A DNA stretch of 64,000 nucleotides from Actinomadura hibisca NBRC 15177 (GCF_001552635.1 NZ_BCRO01000037.1:1-64000), one strand, 5' to 3'; positions 46,186-55,385 are shown, counted from the stretch's first letter. Program-made: numbers and translations. Notes: generated by a model not told the origin, from the sequence alone.

Positions 46186-46665
46186 TCAGCGGTCCTTCAT
46201 GTCGGCGCGGATGCGGTCAAGCAGCCCCGGCATGGCGGCCTCCACCAGTTCCAGCACGTGGTCGAAGTCGGCGCGGCCGCCGTAGTAGGGGTCGGGCACG
46301 TCGAGGTCGTCCCCGGCGTTCGGGTCGAACTCGCGGAGCAGATGGACCTTGTCGCGGGCCTCGTCGTCGGGAGCCATGGCCCGGAGCGCGCGCAGATGGC
46401 CGTCGTCCAGCGCGAGGATGAGGTCGTACCGGTCGAACCAGTCCTCCTCGAACCGGCGCGCGGTGTGCGCCGACCGGTACCCGGCCCGCCGCAACGTCGC
46501 GACCGTGCGGGAGTCGGCCGCGTCACCGGCGTGCCAGCCGTCGGTACCGGAACTGTCCACCTCGACGTCGAGCCCCTCCTCCTCGACGTGGTGGCGGAGC
46601 ACGCCCTCGGCCATCGGCGAGCGGCAGATGTTGCCCGTGCAAACGAAGGTGACGCGATAGGACAT
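46186..46665 (-). CDS. Low-molecular-weight protein-tyrosine phosphatase
   Basis: A 159-residue cytosolic phosphatase, the usual length. The P-loop VCTGNICRSPMAEG carries the nucleophile Cys9 and Arg15. The general-acid loop is DVPDPYYGG, and ILALDDGHLRALRAM is typical. Translationally coupled to the fructosamine kinase (2-base gap), and immediately upstream of its start lies the truncated end of a sigma-factor gene, suggesting a past rearrangement there. Confidence 0.96.
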   Translation of the reverse strand: MSYRVTFVCTGNICRSPMAEGVLRHHVEEEGLDVEVDSSGTDGWHAGDAADSRTVATLRRAGYRSAHTARRFEEDWFDRYDLILALDDGHLRALRAMAPDDEARDKVHLLREFDPNAGDDLDVPDPYYGGRADFDHVLELVEAAMPGLLDRIRADMKDR

Positions 46666-46817
46666 GCCTCCATCCTGCCCCAGCGACCCCGCCCGCTCAC
46701 TCGGCCAGAACAGGCATGGGGATCACCCCGTCCGCCGGTTCGCGTTCCGCCCGCCCGTCCGTCCGCCTGTCCGCCGCGCGTTGTGCCGTCGATGCTCGCC
46801 TCGTCGTCAACGATCCC

Positions 46818-47267
46818 GCTCACGTCCATCGCCTCGGCGATCTCCTCCTCCGACAGCTCGGCGAAGTAGCGCAACACCAGCGCCTCCCGCTGCCGCGCGG
46901 GCAGCCGGTGCAGCGCCGCCAGCACCTCGCGCTGCTCCTCCCCGGCGAGCGCGGCGGCCTCGGCCGACCACACCGGCGGCACGTGCTCGGCGCGGAACGG
47001 CCTCCGGCGCCGGCGCACGGCGTGCCGGCATCCGTTCAGCACCGCCGAGCGGACATAGGTGAGCGCCTTGTCCCTGTCGCGCAGCGCGGACCAGCGACGG
47101 TAGAGCCCGGTGAACGCCTCCTGCACGACGTCCTCGGCGGTGGGCTTGTCGCCGACCGTCACCAGGGCCAGGCGCATCAGGCCCAGCGCATGGCCCCAGT
47201 AAAGCTCGGTGACCGCCGTGGACGCGTCGTCACGCACGCGCTCCATCATGGCCGTATCGGCTTTCAT
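46818..47267 (-). pseudogene. Truncated SigE-type ECF sigma factor gene
   Basis: Residues 1 to about 150 are a good SigE-family ECF factor: TELYWGHALGLMRLALVTVGD, PTAEDVVQEAFTGLYRRW and DKALTYVRSAVLNGCRHAVRR (region 2), then RLPARQREALVLRYFAELSEEEIAEAMDVS (start of region 4). After this serine codon (46818-46820) the similarity stops: the recognition helix RGTVxSxxSRAL of the intact relative at 48431 is replaced by GIVDDEASIDGTTRGG. The frame then runs open to 46197 through the phosphatase gene in the wrong frame. No other frame supplies the missing end, so this is truncation and not a simple frameshift. Confidence 0.65.
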
Positions 47268-47354
47268 GCATCAGAGACCCCAGAGGACCCTTGAGGTTGC
47301 TCCAGGACCCCAGGAAGTTCTCACCGGGGGCCTCTCCAAGGGCTCAGGAAGCTT

Positions 47355-48434
47355 TCACCAGGCGACCGACGCGAAGGTGCCGTCACTCTTGAAGATCCGC
47401 CGCACCTGACCGTCCTGCACGGCGTACAACCTGATGGGGAGCGAGCAGGCCGCGGCGTCGCGGCCCAGCAGCAGGGTCCGGCCATCGCCCGCACGGGTGA
47501 ACATCGCCACTCCGCCGCAGCCGGGTATCGTCACCAGCGGCTTGCTCCACCGGCCGCCGCGGTACTGGAACAGCCGCACCCTCTTCCCGTTCACAACGGC
47601 CACGGTCAGGCCGTCCGCATCAGGCACGGCGGAGTCGATCCCTCCCGGAGCCTTCGTTGCGGGGACCAGCGTCCGCTCGCGTCCGGTCGCGGGATCGAGC
47701 CCGCGCACCGTACCTCGGCGCGTGAAGACCACCTCAAGACCGTCCGCCCGCCACGCCAGGCTCTTCGTGGTGTCCGGAATGCCCGCCGTTCGCACCGGCC
47801 ACTCGCGGTGCCGCTTGGACGCCAGGTCCAGCACGCCCAGCTTGGGGCCTTCGTCCATCGCACGGAGATAGGCCAGGCGGCGGCCGTCCGGCGAAAGCGC
47901 CATCTCCCGCAGTACGCCCGGGATCGTCCAGTCCAACGGCGCTCCGATTTCGGCCCGGCCGTCCCCTGTCACGGTCACTCGATACACACGGCTGCTGGAC
48001 TTCGGCGGAGTTCGACGCGTCGGCGCTCGGACCAGGGTGCTGATGCTCGCCAGGTACTCGCCCGCTCCAGCGCCGCGAGTGACGGCGTTGTAGGCCGCCT
48101 TGGCACCGCCGGCCTTTTCGGGCGGAGGTACCGGCGCATGTGGAACGAGACCCGTACGGCTGTCCACCACGCTGAGTCCCCTGCTGACCGTCATCAGCAC
48201 ATAGGGCGTGGCGGCCGGCGCCACCGGGCCCGGAGGTGTTCGCTCCGGCTCCCCGACACCGGCGACCACGGCTCCCGCCACCACCGCGCCCACGGCGACG
48301 GCCGCGCCCAGTGGTGCCAGCACCCGCACGCGCCGTCGAGGACGTGGAGCGGCGGGCAGCGGCGGCGGCACGTCCGGCCCCCACGAGTCGGCGGCCCGGT
48401 AGGCGTCGCGCACACGTTCTTCCAGGGTGCTCAT
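47355..48434 (-). CDS. Membrane-anchored beta-propeller partner of the ECF sigma factor
   Basis: A 359-residue protein: a cytoplasmic N-terminus (MSTLEERVRDAYRAADSWG), one helix (about 38-60) and an extracytoplasmic propeller with blades such as LREMALSPDGRRLAYLRAM and TKSLAWRADGLEVVFTRRG. The start overlaps the sigma stop by 4 bases (48431-48434). In many actinomycetes a SigE-like factor is followed by such a membrane protein, probably acting as its anti-sigma factor via the N-terminal segment (inference; no zinc finger is present). Confidence 0.8.
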   Translation of the reverse strand: MSTLEERVRDAYRAADSWGPDVPPPLPAAPRPRRRVRVLAPLGAAVAVGAVVAGAVVAGVGEPERTPPGPVAPAATPYVLMTVSRGLSVVDSRTGLVPHAPVPPPEKAGGAKAAYNAVTRGAGAGEYLASISTLVRAPTRRTPPKSSSRVYRVTVTGDGRAEIGAPLDWTIPGVLREMALSPDGRRLAYLRAMDEGPKLGVLDLASKRHREWPVRTAGIPDTTKSLAWRADGLEVVFTRRGTVRGLDPATGRERTLVPATKAPGGIDSAVPDADGLTVAVVNGKRVRLFQYRGGRWSKPLVTIPGCGGVAMFTRAGDGRTLLLGRDAAACSLPIRLYAVQDGQVRRIFKSDGTFASVAW

Positions 48435-48955
48435 GAGTCCGCTCCGAGGATCCGCTCCAGGGACCGCAGCGCCCGGGAGGTGGTGGAGGAGACCGTCCCG
48501 CGGCTGATGTGCAGCGTACGGGCGATCTCCTCCTCGGGAAGGTCGCAGTAGAAGCGCAGCGCCAGCACCTCGCGCTGGCGTCGGGGCAGCCGGGCGATCG
48601 CGGCCAGCACGGCGCGGCGCTCGTCCCCCGCGATCGCGCCGTCCTCGGCCGACCAGGCAGGCGGCTCGTAGGAGCGGGCGAACCGGCCCGCCACCGCGCG
48701 CCGCCGCAGCGCCGACCGGCAGCGGTTGAGGACCGCCGACCGCACGTAGGCGAGCGCCCCGCCTGGATCGCGTAACGCGTCATGGTGGCGGTGCAGGCCC
48801 AGGAAGGCGTCCTGCACGACGTCCTCGGCGGTCGGAGCGTCCCCCACCATGAGCATCGCCAGACGGATCAGCCCGGCGGCGTGCTCCCGGTAGAGGGTGC
48901 CGACGTCGATGGGGGCCGCGTGCGGCGGCACGGCGGCGGTCAACGGAAGGTCCAC
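48431..48955 (-). CDS. SigE-family ECF RNA polymerase sigma factor
   Basis: A 174-residue ECF sigma factor starting at a GTG. Region 2: GTLYREHAAGLIRLAMLMVGD and TAEDVVQDAFLGLHRH. Region 4: LPRRQREVLALRFYCDLPEEE with the HTH IARTLHISRGTVSSTTSRALRSL, complete, unlike the paralogue at 46818. It is coupled to the propeller gene by a 4-base overlap and lies 52 bases after holB. It probably responds to an envelope signal detected by that partner (inference). Confidence 0.93.
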   Translation of the reverse strand: MDLPLTAAVPPHAAPIDVGTLYREHAAGLIRLAMLMVGDAPTAEDVVQDAFLGLHRHHDALRDPGGALAYVRSAVLNRCRSALRRRAVAGRFARSYEPPAWSAEDGAIAGDERRAVLAAIARLPRRQREVLALRFYCDLPEEEIARTLHISRGTVSSTTSRALRSLERILGADS

Positions 48956-49007
48956 GGCACAGAGACGCGCCGCGCGCCGGAATGCTGCCTCGCGCGCCGG
49001 ACGGATG

Positions 49008-50147
49008 TCAGCGGGTGCGTAGGGCCAGGGTCATCGCTTCCACCGCCAGCAGCGGGTTCACGTTCGCGCCCAGTTGCCCGCGGCAGTGCATGATCGCGTC
49101 GAGTCTCCGCAGTGTCGCCTCGGGCGTGCCGTCCTCGGCCGCCGAGCGCAGTTCGGCGCTCAGTTCCGTGTTCACCAGTTCGCTGCCCGCGCCCAGCTGC
49201 AACGTCAGGACGTCCCGGTAGTACGACGCCAGGTCCAGCAGCGCCCGGTCCAGAGCGTCGCGCTTTACGCGTGTTGCCCGGGACTTCTGCCGGTCCTCCA
49301 GCTCCTTCAGCGCGCCCGCCGTGCCACGCGGCATCCGGCCCTTCGTGCTCTCGCCCAGGGCTTGGCGTAGGGCCGACGTCTCCGACTCGTTCAGCTCCTC
49401 CACCGTCGCCTTCGCCTCGGCCTCGGCCGCCTTCACCAGCGCCTCGGCCGCCACCACCGCCGGGCCCACCGACGTCAGCCGGCGCGGCACCGCCAGCACC
49501 TCGTTGCGCCGCTTGCGCGCCTCCGGGTCGGTCGCCAGGCGGCGGGCCCGGCTGATGTGGCCCTGCGCCGCGCGCGCCACGGTCTCGGCCGTGTCCGCGT
49601 CCACGCCGTCGCGCAGCCGCAACACCTCCGCGACCGCGCCGACCGGCGGCGTCCGCAACGTCACCAGGCGGCACCGCGACCGGATCGTCACCAGCAGGTC
49701 CTCCGGCGACGGCGTGCACAACAACCACACCGTCCGCGGCGGCGGCTCCTCGATCGCCTTCAGCAGCGCGTTGGCGGCGGCCTCGGTGGCGCGGTCGGCG
49801 TCCTCGAACAGCACCACTTGCCAGCGGCCCCCGCTCGGCGACGACGCGGCGCGCAGCACCAGCTCGCGGGTCTCCTTCACACCGAACGACAACCCGGCGG
49901 GCCGGATCACCTCGACGTCGGCGTGCGTGCCCTGCAACACCTGGTGGCAGGACGCGCAGTGCCCGCAGCCGCGCGGCGTCTCGTTGCACTGCAACGCCGC
50001 CGCGAACGCGCGGGCGGCGGCCGTGCGGCCCGATCCGGGCGGCCCGGTGAACAACCACGCGTGCGCCGGCTTGCCCGCGCCCTCGGCGGCCGAGCGCAGC
50101 TGTTCGACGACCGGCTCCTGCCCCACCAGGTCATGCCACACGCTCAT
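49008..50147 (-). CDS. holB: DNA polymerase III subunit delta'
   Basis: A 379-residue clamp-loader subunit. The Walker A-like TGPPGSGRT (about 34-42) has Arg in place of the usual Lys, as expected for the non-catalytic delta' subunit. The zinc module is CGHCASCHQV with an earlier Cys in ALQCNETPRGC. DADRATEAAANALLKAIEEPP is the conserved Walker B/sensor region and TIRSRCRLVTLR the SRC motif. It lies downstream of tmk on the same strand (28-base gap), a frequent bacterial arrangement. Confidence 0.95.
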   Translation of the reverse strand: MSVWHDLVGQEPVVEQLRSAAEGAGKPAHAWLFTGPPGSGRTAAARAFAAALQCNETPRGCGHCASCHQVLQGTHADVEVIRPAGLSFGVKETRELVLRAASSPSGGRWQVVLFEDADRATEAAANALLKAIEEPPPRTVWLLCTPSPEDLLVTIRSRCRLVTLRTPPVGAVAEVLRLRDGVDADTAETVARAAQGHISRARRLATDPEARKRRNEVLAVPRRLTSVGPAVVAAEALVKAAEAEAKATVEELNESETSALRQALGESTKGRMPRGTAGALKELEDRQKSRATRVKRDALDRALLDLASYYRDVLTLQLGAGSELVNTELSAELRSAAEDGTPEATLRRLDAIMHCRGQLGANVNPLLAVEAMTLALRTR

Positions 50148-50175
50148 GCCGACAGGCTACCGGCGGCCGCGCGCG

Positions 50176-52224
50176 TCAGGCGTCGGTGATGGCGGGGAAG
50201 GTGCTGGTGATGTCCTCGGTCCCGGCCGGGACGGGGTCGGGCAGCAGCTCGCCGATGCGCTCCTGGATCTCGCGGCTGATCTCGGTCTGCGAGCGGTCGC
50301 GGTCGGCCGACACGATCAGGTAGCGCTCCGGGTGCGCCTCGGCCAGCGCGCGGAAGCCCGCCAGCACCCGGTCGTGGAAGTCGCGCGGCTCGGACTCCAT
50401 GCGGTCGGGCTCGGTGGTCAGCCGGTTCAGGCCGGTCTCCGGCGGGACCTCCAGCAGCACCGTCAGGTCCGGGACCAGGCCGCCGGTCGCCCAGGCGTTC
50501 ACCTCGGCGATCTCCTCGACCGGCTGCCGCCGCCCGTAGCCCTGGTAGGCCAGCGAGGAGTCGACGTAGCGGTCGCTGACGACGATCGCGCCGCGCTCCA
50601 TCGCCGGGCGGATCACGTTGGCGACGTGGTCGGCGCGGTCGGCGGCGTACAGCAGGGTCTCGGCGCGGGACGACAGGCCGGTGGTCTCCTTGTCCAGCAG
50701 CAGCGCGCGCAGCCGCATGCCGGTCTTGGTCGCGCCGGGCTCGTTGGTGGAGACCACGTCGTAGCCGTGGTCGCGCAGCCAGATCGCCGCCAGCCGCGCC
50801 TGGGTGGTCTTGCCCGCGCCCTCGCCGCCCTCGAACGCGATGAACACGCCGCGCTCGGGCTTGGCGCGCGGGACCTCCAGCTCGACCGGGACGGGCGGGG
50901 CGTAGACCTCGCCGCGCAGCGCGGCGGCCAGGTCGAGCGACAGCGGAATGCCGCGCCGGTCGTCCAGTCGGCGGTAGGCGAGCAGGCCCGCGACCAGCGT
51001 CACCACCGCCGCGATCAGCAGCACCGCGCCGACGCCGGTGAAGTCGTAGACGGCCCCGGCGACCTTGAGGCGGTGGACGCCCAGCGCCCCGGCCAGCGGC
51101 GGCGCGACGGCCGCGGCCAGCAGCGTCACGACGGCGGCGGCCGCGCGCGGGCGGACGGCCGGAGCGGCGGTCAGCGTCGCCGCCGCCCAGACGATCCCGG
51201 CGGCGACGCCGAGGAAAGCGGTGACGAACACCACCACGACCAGGTTCTGCACCAGCGCGATCACCAGCAGCGCGAGCGCGGCGGCGACCACGGCCAGGCC
51301 GAGCAGGCGACGGCGGCTGAACGGGCCGAGCACGCGCGGCCCCAGGAAGACGCCGAACGCGATCCCGGCCGCCAGCGCTACCAGGACCATGCCGTAACCA
51401 GGGTCACCGCCGCCCAGTTCGCGGGCGTGCACCTTGGCGAGCGCGAGCAGCGAACCGGTGGCCAGGGCCGTCGCGGCGACCGCGAACAGCAGGCCCGGCG
51501 CGCCCGCCTCCCCCGACCGGCGGACCAGCGCCACGACCGGGGCCTCGACGGCGGCGGCCGGCGCGGGCCCGGCGGGCAGGTCCCGCGTCAGCCCGCTCAG
51601 CAGCGCCGTCACCGCGAAGATCGCGAAGGTGGCGTAGAGCGCCAGGTGCGCGCGGTCGGGGACGTCCAGCACCCCGTCGGCGACCAGCGCGAGGAAGGTG
51701 AACAGCAGCGCCGCGAACGGGGCCATGGCGAACACCGACCGCCACAACGAGCGGCGCTCGGCGTCGCCGTCCCCGGCGGGCGGCGCGCAGCCGTCGGCCG
51801 CCGCCGCCCACACCAGGCCCGCCAGCGACACCAGCACCGCCGCGACCCCCGTCCACAACAACGGGTTGATCGCGGGGATCAGCAGGTCCACCAGCGGCAC
51901 CGACAACACCAGCACGGCCCGCGCCGCGTCCGCCGACAGCAGCGCGATCCGCCGGTCCAGCCGGGCCGCGACCGCCGCGCCGGCGGGCGGCAGCACCACC
52001 AGCGGCAGCAGCCAGGCCGCCAGCACCAGGCCGACGGCCTGCGCGCGGACCGCCAGGTCGTCGTCGCGGGTCAGCACGCCCGCCATCGCGGTCAGCGCCG
52101 GGAGCGTCAGCCAGTGGCCGAGGCCCGACAACGACAGGGTGGTGCGCAGCCGTTCGGCACGGGCGTTCGACGTGACGTCCCGCGACACGGCGGGGTGCTG
52201 CCGGGTGGCGTCCGTTCTGGTCAT
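50176..52224 (-). CDS. tmk: Fused MFS-like membrane domain / thymidylate kinase
   Basis: A 682-residue protein. Residues about 25-420 hold roughly 10-12 membrane helices resembling an MFS permease, though the A-motif is degenerate (AVAARLDRRIALLSAD). Residues about 458-675 are a complete dTMP kinase: P-loop EGGEGAGKTT (465-474), NEPGAT near 495-500, SDRYVDSSLAYQGYGR (550-565), and the LID-type segment NRLTTEPDRMESEPRDFHDRV. The kinase phosphorylates dTMP in DNA precursor synthesis; the membrane part has no known substrate. Such fusions occur in several actinomycetes. The ATG at 52224 is chosen. Confidence 0.9.
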   Translation of the reverse strand: MTRTDATRQHPAVSRDVTSNARAERLRTTLSLSGLGHWLTLPALTAMAGVLTRDDDLAVRAQAVGLVLAAWLLPLVVLPPAGAAVAARLDRRIALLSADAARAVLVLSVPLVDLLIPAINPLLWTGVAAVLVSLAGLVWAAAADGCAPPAGDGDAERRSLWRSVFAMAPFAALLFTFLALVADGVLDVPDRAHLALYATFAIFAVTALLSGLTRDLPAGPAPAAAVEAPVVALVRRSGEAGAPGLLFAVAATALATGSLLALAKVHARELGGGDPGYGMVLVALAAGIAFGVFLGPRVLGPFSRRRLLGLAVVAAALALLVIALVQNLVVVVFVTAFLGVAAGIVWAAATLTAAPAVRPRAAAAVVTLLAAAVAPPLAGALGVHRLKVAGAVYDFTGVGAVLLIAAVVTLVAGLLAYRRLDDRRGIPLSLDLAAALRGEVYAPPVPVELEVPRAKPERGVFIAFEGGEGAGKTTQARLAAIWLRDHGYDVVSTNEPGATKTGMRLRALLLDKETTGLSSRAETLLYAADRADHVANVIRPAMERGAIVVSDRYVDSSLAYQGYGRRQPVEEIAEVNAWATGGLVPDLTVLLEVPPETGLNRLTTEPDRMESEPRDFHDRVLAGFRALAEAHPERYLIVSADRDRSQTEISREIQERIGELLPDPVPAGTEDITSTFPAITDA

Positions 52225-52252
52225 GTCGGTCAGGGTATCGGCGTCGTTGTCC

Positions 52253-54955
52253 TTAGGAGCCGGACTTGGCGGAGGTGCGGCGCCGGGTCGTCGTCGTCTT
52301 CTTCTTGCCCCCGCCCGCGGCCACCTTCTCACGCCGCTCGGCGAGCAGTTCGGCGGCGCGCTGGATGGTGATCGCCTCGACCTCGTCGCCCTTGCGCAGG
52401 CTCGCGTTGGTCTCGCCGTCGGTGACGTACGGGCCGAACCGGCCCTCCTTCACCACCACCGGCTTGCCGCTGGCCGGGTCGTTGCCGAGCTCGCGCAGCG
52501 GCGGCGCGGCGGCCGCGCGGCCCCGGCCCCGCTGCTTGGGCTGGGCCAGCAGCTCCTTGGCCTGGTCCAGCGTGACGGTGAACAGCTCGTCCTCCGACGC
52601 CAGCGACCGGCTGTCGGTGCCGCGCTTGATGTACGGACCGAACCGGCCGTTCTGCGCGGTGACCGGCTCGCCGTCCAGCTCGCCCAGCACGCGCGGCAGC
52701 GACAGCAGCTTCAACGCGTCGTCCAGCGTGACGGTGTCGAGCGACATCGTCTTGAACAACGATCCGGTGCGGGGCTTGGTGTCGGCCTTCTTGGTCCGCT
52801 TCTTCTTCTCGCCCTCCGCCGGAGCCGGGGGCTCGGGCAGGATCTCGGTCACGTACGGGCCGAAACGCCCCGACTTCGCGACGATCGTGTGCCCGGTCGC
52901 CGGGTCGACGCCCAGCTCTCGGTCGCCGGACGGCTGCGCGAACAGCTCCTCGGCCTTCTCCGCCGTCAGCTCGTCGGGCGCCAGGTCCTCGGGGATGTTG
53001 ACGCGCTCGCCGTCGCGGTCGAGGTAGGGCCCGTAGCGGCCGACGCGCACCATGATGTCGGTGTTCTTGATCGGGAACGAGCTGACGCCCTTGGCGTCGA
53101 TGTCCCCGATGTCGCCGGTCAGCTCCTTCAGGCCCTCCTCGCCGTTGTCGCCGAAGTAGAACCGGGTGAGCCAGCGCACCCGCTCGGCCTCACCGCGGGC
53201 GATCTCGTCGAGACCGTCCTCCATGTGCGCGGTGAAGTCGTAGTCGACCAGGTTGCCGAAGTGCCGCTCCAGCAGGTTGATCACCGCGAACGCCAGGAAG
53301 GACGGCACCAGCGCGGTGCCCTTCTTGAAGACGTAGCCGCGGTCCAGGATCGTGCCGATGATCGAGGCGTAGGTGGAGGGCCGGCCGATCTCGCGGTCCT
53401 CCAGCTCCTTGACCAGGCTGGCCTCGGTGTAGCGGGCGGGCGGCTTGGTCGAGTGGCCCGTCGCCTCCACCGAGCGCGCCGACAGCGGGTCGCTCTCGGC
53501 CAGGTTCGGCAGCCGCCGCTCGGCGTCGTCGCGGTCGGTCGACGGGTCGTCGGCGCCCTCGACGTAGGCCTTCAGGAAGCCGTGGAAGGTGATCGTCTTA
53601 CCGGTCGCGCCGAACTCGGCGACCTCGCCCTGCGTCGACTCGCCGGTCACCCGGATCGACACCGACTGGCCGACCGCATCCTTCATCTGCGAGGCGATCG
53701 TGCGCTTCCAGATCAGCTCGTACAGCCGGAACTGGTCGCCGCCCAGGGCCGTCTCGGCGGGGGTGCGAAACACCTCGCCCGCCGGGCGGATCGCCTCGTG
53801 CGCCTCCTGGGCGTTCTTGACCTTGGAGGCGTACACGCGCGGCTTGTCCGGCACGTACTGCGCGCCGAACAGCGCCGACGCCTGCCGCCGGGCCGCGGTG
53901 ATCGCGGTCTCCGACAGGGTGATGGAGTCGGTGCGCATGTAGGTGATGAAGCCGTTCTCGTACAACTTCTGCGCGACCGACATCGTGTACTTGGCGGAGA
54001 AGCCCAGCTTGCGGCTGGCCTCCTGCTGCAGCGTGGTGGTGCGGAACGGCGGGTAGGGCTTGCGCGTGTACGGCTTGGACTCGACCGACTTGACCGCGTA
54101 GGGGCGGTCGGCCAGCCGCTGCGCCAGGCCGCGCGCCGCCTGCTCGTCGAGGTGGAGCACGTTCGCGCTGGCGGTCTTGAGGACGCCCTCGGAGGAGAAG
54201 TCGCGGCCCTGCGCGACGCGCCTGCCGTCGACGGCGACCAGGCCCGCCTTGAACGCGGTGGGCTCCTCCTCGCGGCCGGTGTCGAACTCGGCCTGGATGT
54301 CCCAGTAGTCGGCCGGGACGAACGCGATGCGGTCGCGCTCGCGCTCCACCACCAGCCGGGTCGCCACCGACTGCACGCGGCCCGCCGACAGCTTCGGCAT
54401 GATCTTCTTCCACAGGACCGGGCTGACCTCGTAGCCGTACAGCCGGTCGAGGATGCGCCGGGTCTCCTGGGCGTCCACCAGGCGCAGGTTGAGCTCGCGC
54501 GGGTTGGCGGCGGCCTGCTGGATGGCGTCCTTGGTGATCTCGTTGAAGGTCATCCGGTGCACCGGGACCTTGGGCTTGAGGACCTCCTGCAGGTGCCAGG
54601 CGATCGCCTCGCCCTCGCGGTCCTCGTCGGTGGCCAGGAAGAGTTCGTCGGCCTCGGCCAGCAGCTTCCTGAGCTTGGCGACCTGCGCCTTCTTGTCGGA
54701 GTTGATCACGTAGAGCGGCTCGAAGCCGTGCTCGACGTTCACGCCGAGCTTGGCCCACGGCTCGCCCTCGTACTTGGCCGGCACCTCCGAGGCGCTCCCG
54801 GGCAGGTCCCGGATGTGGCCGATACTGGACTCCACGATGTAGCCACGGCCCAGGTACCCCGCGATCGTCTTCGCCTTCGCCGGCGACTCGACGATCACCA
54901 GGCGGGTACCGCCCCCGGCCCGGCCGCTCTTCGCGGTGCCGTTCTTGGCTGGCAC
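52253..54955 (-). CDS. topA: DNA topoisomerase I
   Basis: Type IA topoisomerase that relaxes negative supercoils, 900 residues from a GTG at 54955 with GGAG five bases upstream. The TOPRIM domain starts RLVIVESPAKAKTIAGYLG, with acidic residues in LATDEDREGEAIAWHL. The active-site Tyr is in YENGFITYMRTDS. The C-terminus has four repeated Topo-C-like units (RFGPYVTEILPEP, RFGPYIKRGTDS, RFGPYVTDGETN and IMVRVGRYGPYL) and no cysteine zinc ribbons, ending in a Lys/Thr/Arg tail: the actinobacterial form. Confidence 0.97.
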   Translation of the reverse strand: MPAKNGTAKSGRAGGGTRLVIVESPAKAKTIAGYLGRGYIVESSIGHIRDLPGSASEVPAKYEGEPWAKLGVNVEHGFEPLYVINSDKKAQVAKLRKLLAEADELFLATDEDREGEAIAWHLQEVLKPKVPVHRMTFNEITKDAIQQAAANPRELNLRLVDAQETRRILDRLYGYEVSPVLWKKIMPKLSAGRVQSVATRLVVERERDRIAFVPADYWDIQAEFDTGREEEPTAFKAGLVAVDGRRVAQGRDFSSEGVLKTASANVLHLDEQAARGLAQRLADRPYAVKSVESKPYTRKPYPPFRTTTLQQEASRKLGFSAKYTMSVAQKLYENGFITYMRTDSITLSETAITAARRQASALFGAQYVPDKPRVYASKVKNAQEAHEAIRPAGEVFRTPAETALGGDQFRLYELIWKRTIASQMKDAVGQSVSIRVTGESTQGEVAEFGATGKTITFHGFLKAYVEGADDPSTDRDDAERRLPNLAESDPLSARSVEATGHSTKPPARYTEASLVKELEDREIGRPSTYASIIGTILDRGYVFKKGTALVPSFLAFAVINLLERHFGNLVDYDFTAHMEDGLDEIARGEAERVRWLTRFYFGDNGEEGLKELTGDIGDIDAKGVSSFPIKNTDIMVRVGRYGPYLDRDGERVNIPEDLAPDELTAEKAEELFAQPSGDRELGVDPATGHTIVAKSGRFGPYVTEILPEPPAPAEGEKKKRTKKADTKPRTGSLFKTMSLDTVTLDDALKLLSLPRVLGELDGEPVTAQNGRFGPYIKRGTDSRSLASEDELFTVTLDQAKELLAQPKQRGRGRAAAAPPLRELGNDPASGKPVVVKEGRFGPYVTDGETNASLRKGDEVEAITIQRAAELLAERREKVAAGGGKKKTTTTRRRTSAKSGS

Positions 54956-55186
54956 AGTCGCTCCAACCTCGCTGTCTGGTCTCACTAGTACGGGCTTGCT
55001 ACAACGTTGCTCGACGCCGCCTTCATGCCCGCCCGCCCCCGCCGGTCGAACCGGGGGCGGCGGCCGCGGCTCCGGCGGTCGGGCGCCGGGCCCGGTGCGG
55101 CACGGGCCTCCGACAGGATGACACGTCCCCGTCGGAGGTGCCGACCGCGGTCGGCACCGGAGGAGCCCCTCCGTTCACCGACGGGC

Positions 55187-55192
55187 CATAAT
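55187..55192 (+). promoter_or_regulatory. CATAAT -10-like hexamer before the DUF5703 gene
   Basis: The hexamer stands 8 bases upstream of the ATG at 55200, so transcription would start at or next to that codon. This supports a leaderless mRNA and decides for 55200 over the ATG at 55191, which would lie inside the promoter. Confidence 0.5.
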
Positions 55193-55199
55193 GGTCGCG

Positions 55200-55385
55200 A
55201 TGGTGGAGTACACCTACCTCGTCCTGCGACTGCCGCGCGGCACCACCCGAGACACCGCCCGGCAGATCCTCACCGAGCACGCCGAGCGCGGCGGCTGGGA
55301 GATCGATCGGTTGCGCCTCTACCCCGACGGTAGCCGCCGAATCCAACTCCGGCGAAAGATCATCCGTCAGGTCCGTACGTTCTGA
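55200..55385 (+). CDS. DUF5703 family small protein
   Basis: A 61-residue protein, MVEYTYLVLRLPRGTTRDTA followed by RQILTEHAERGGWEIDRLRLYPDGSRRIQLRRKI. This is the pattern of the actinobacterial DUF5703 family: a short beta-alpha-beta unit with a basic C-terminus, normally encoded beside topA or tmk. It is divergent from topA. The function is not known. A -10-like CATAAT just before ATG 55200 suggests leaderless translation. Confidence 0.88.
   Translation: MVEYTYLVLRLPRGTTRDTARQILTEHAERGGWEIDRLRLYPDGSRRIQLRRKIIRQVRTF

Noticed and set aside
46197..46817. A 356-residue sigma-phosphatase fusion protein from the continuous open frame
   Set aside because: The second part reads the LMW-PTP gene in the wrong frame, so its sequence is meaningless; the PTP itself has its own intact gene.
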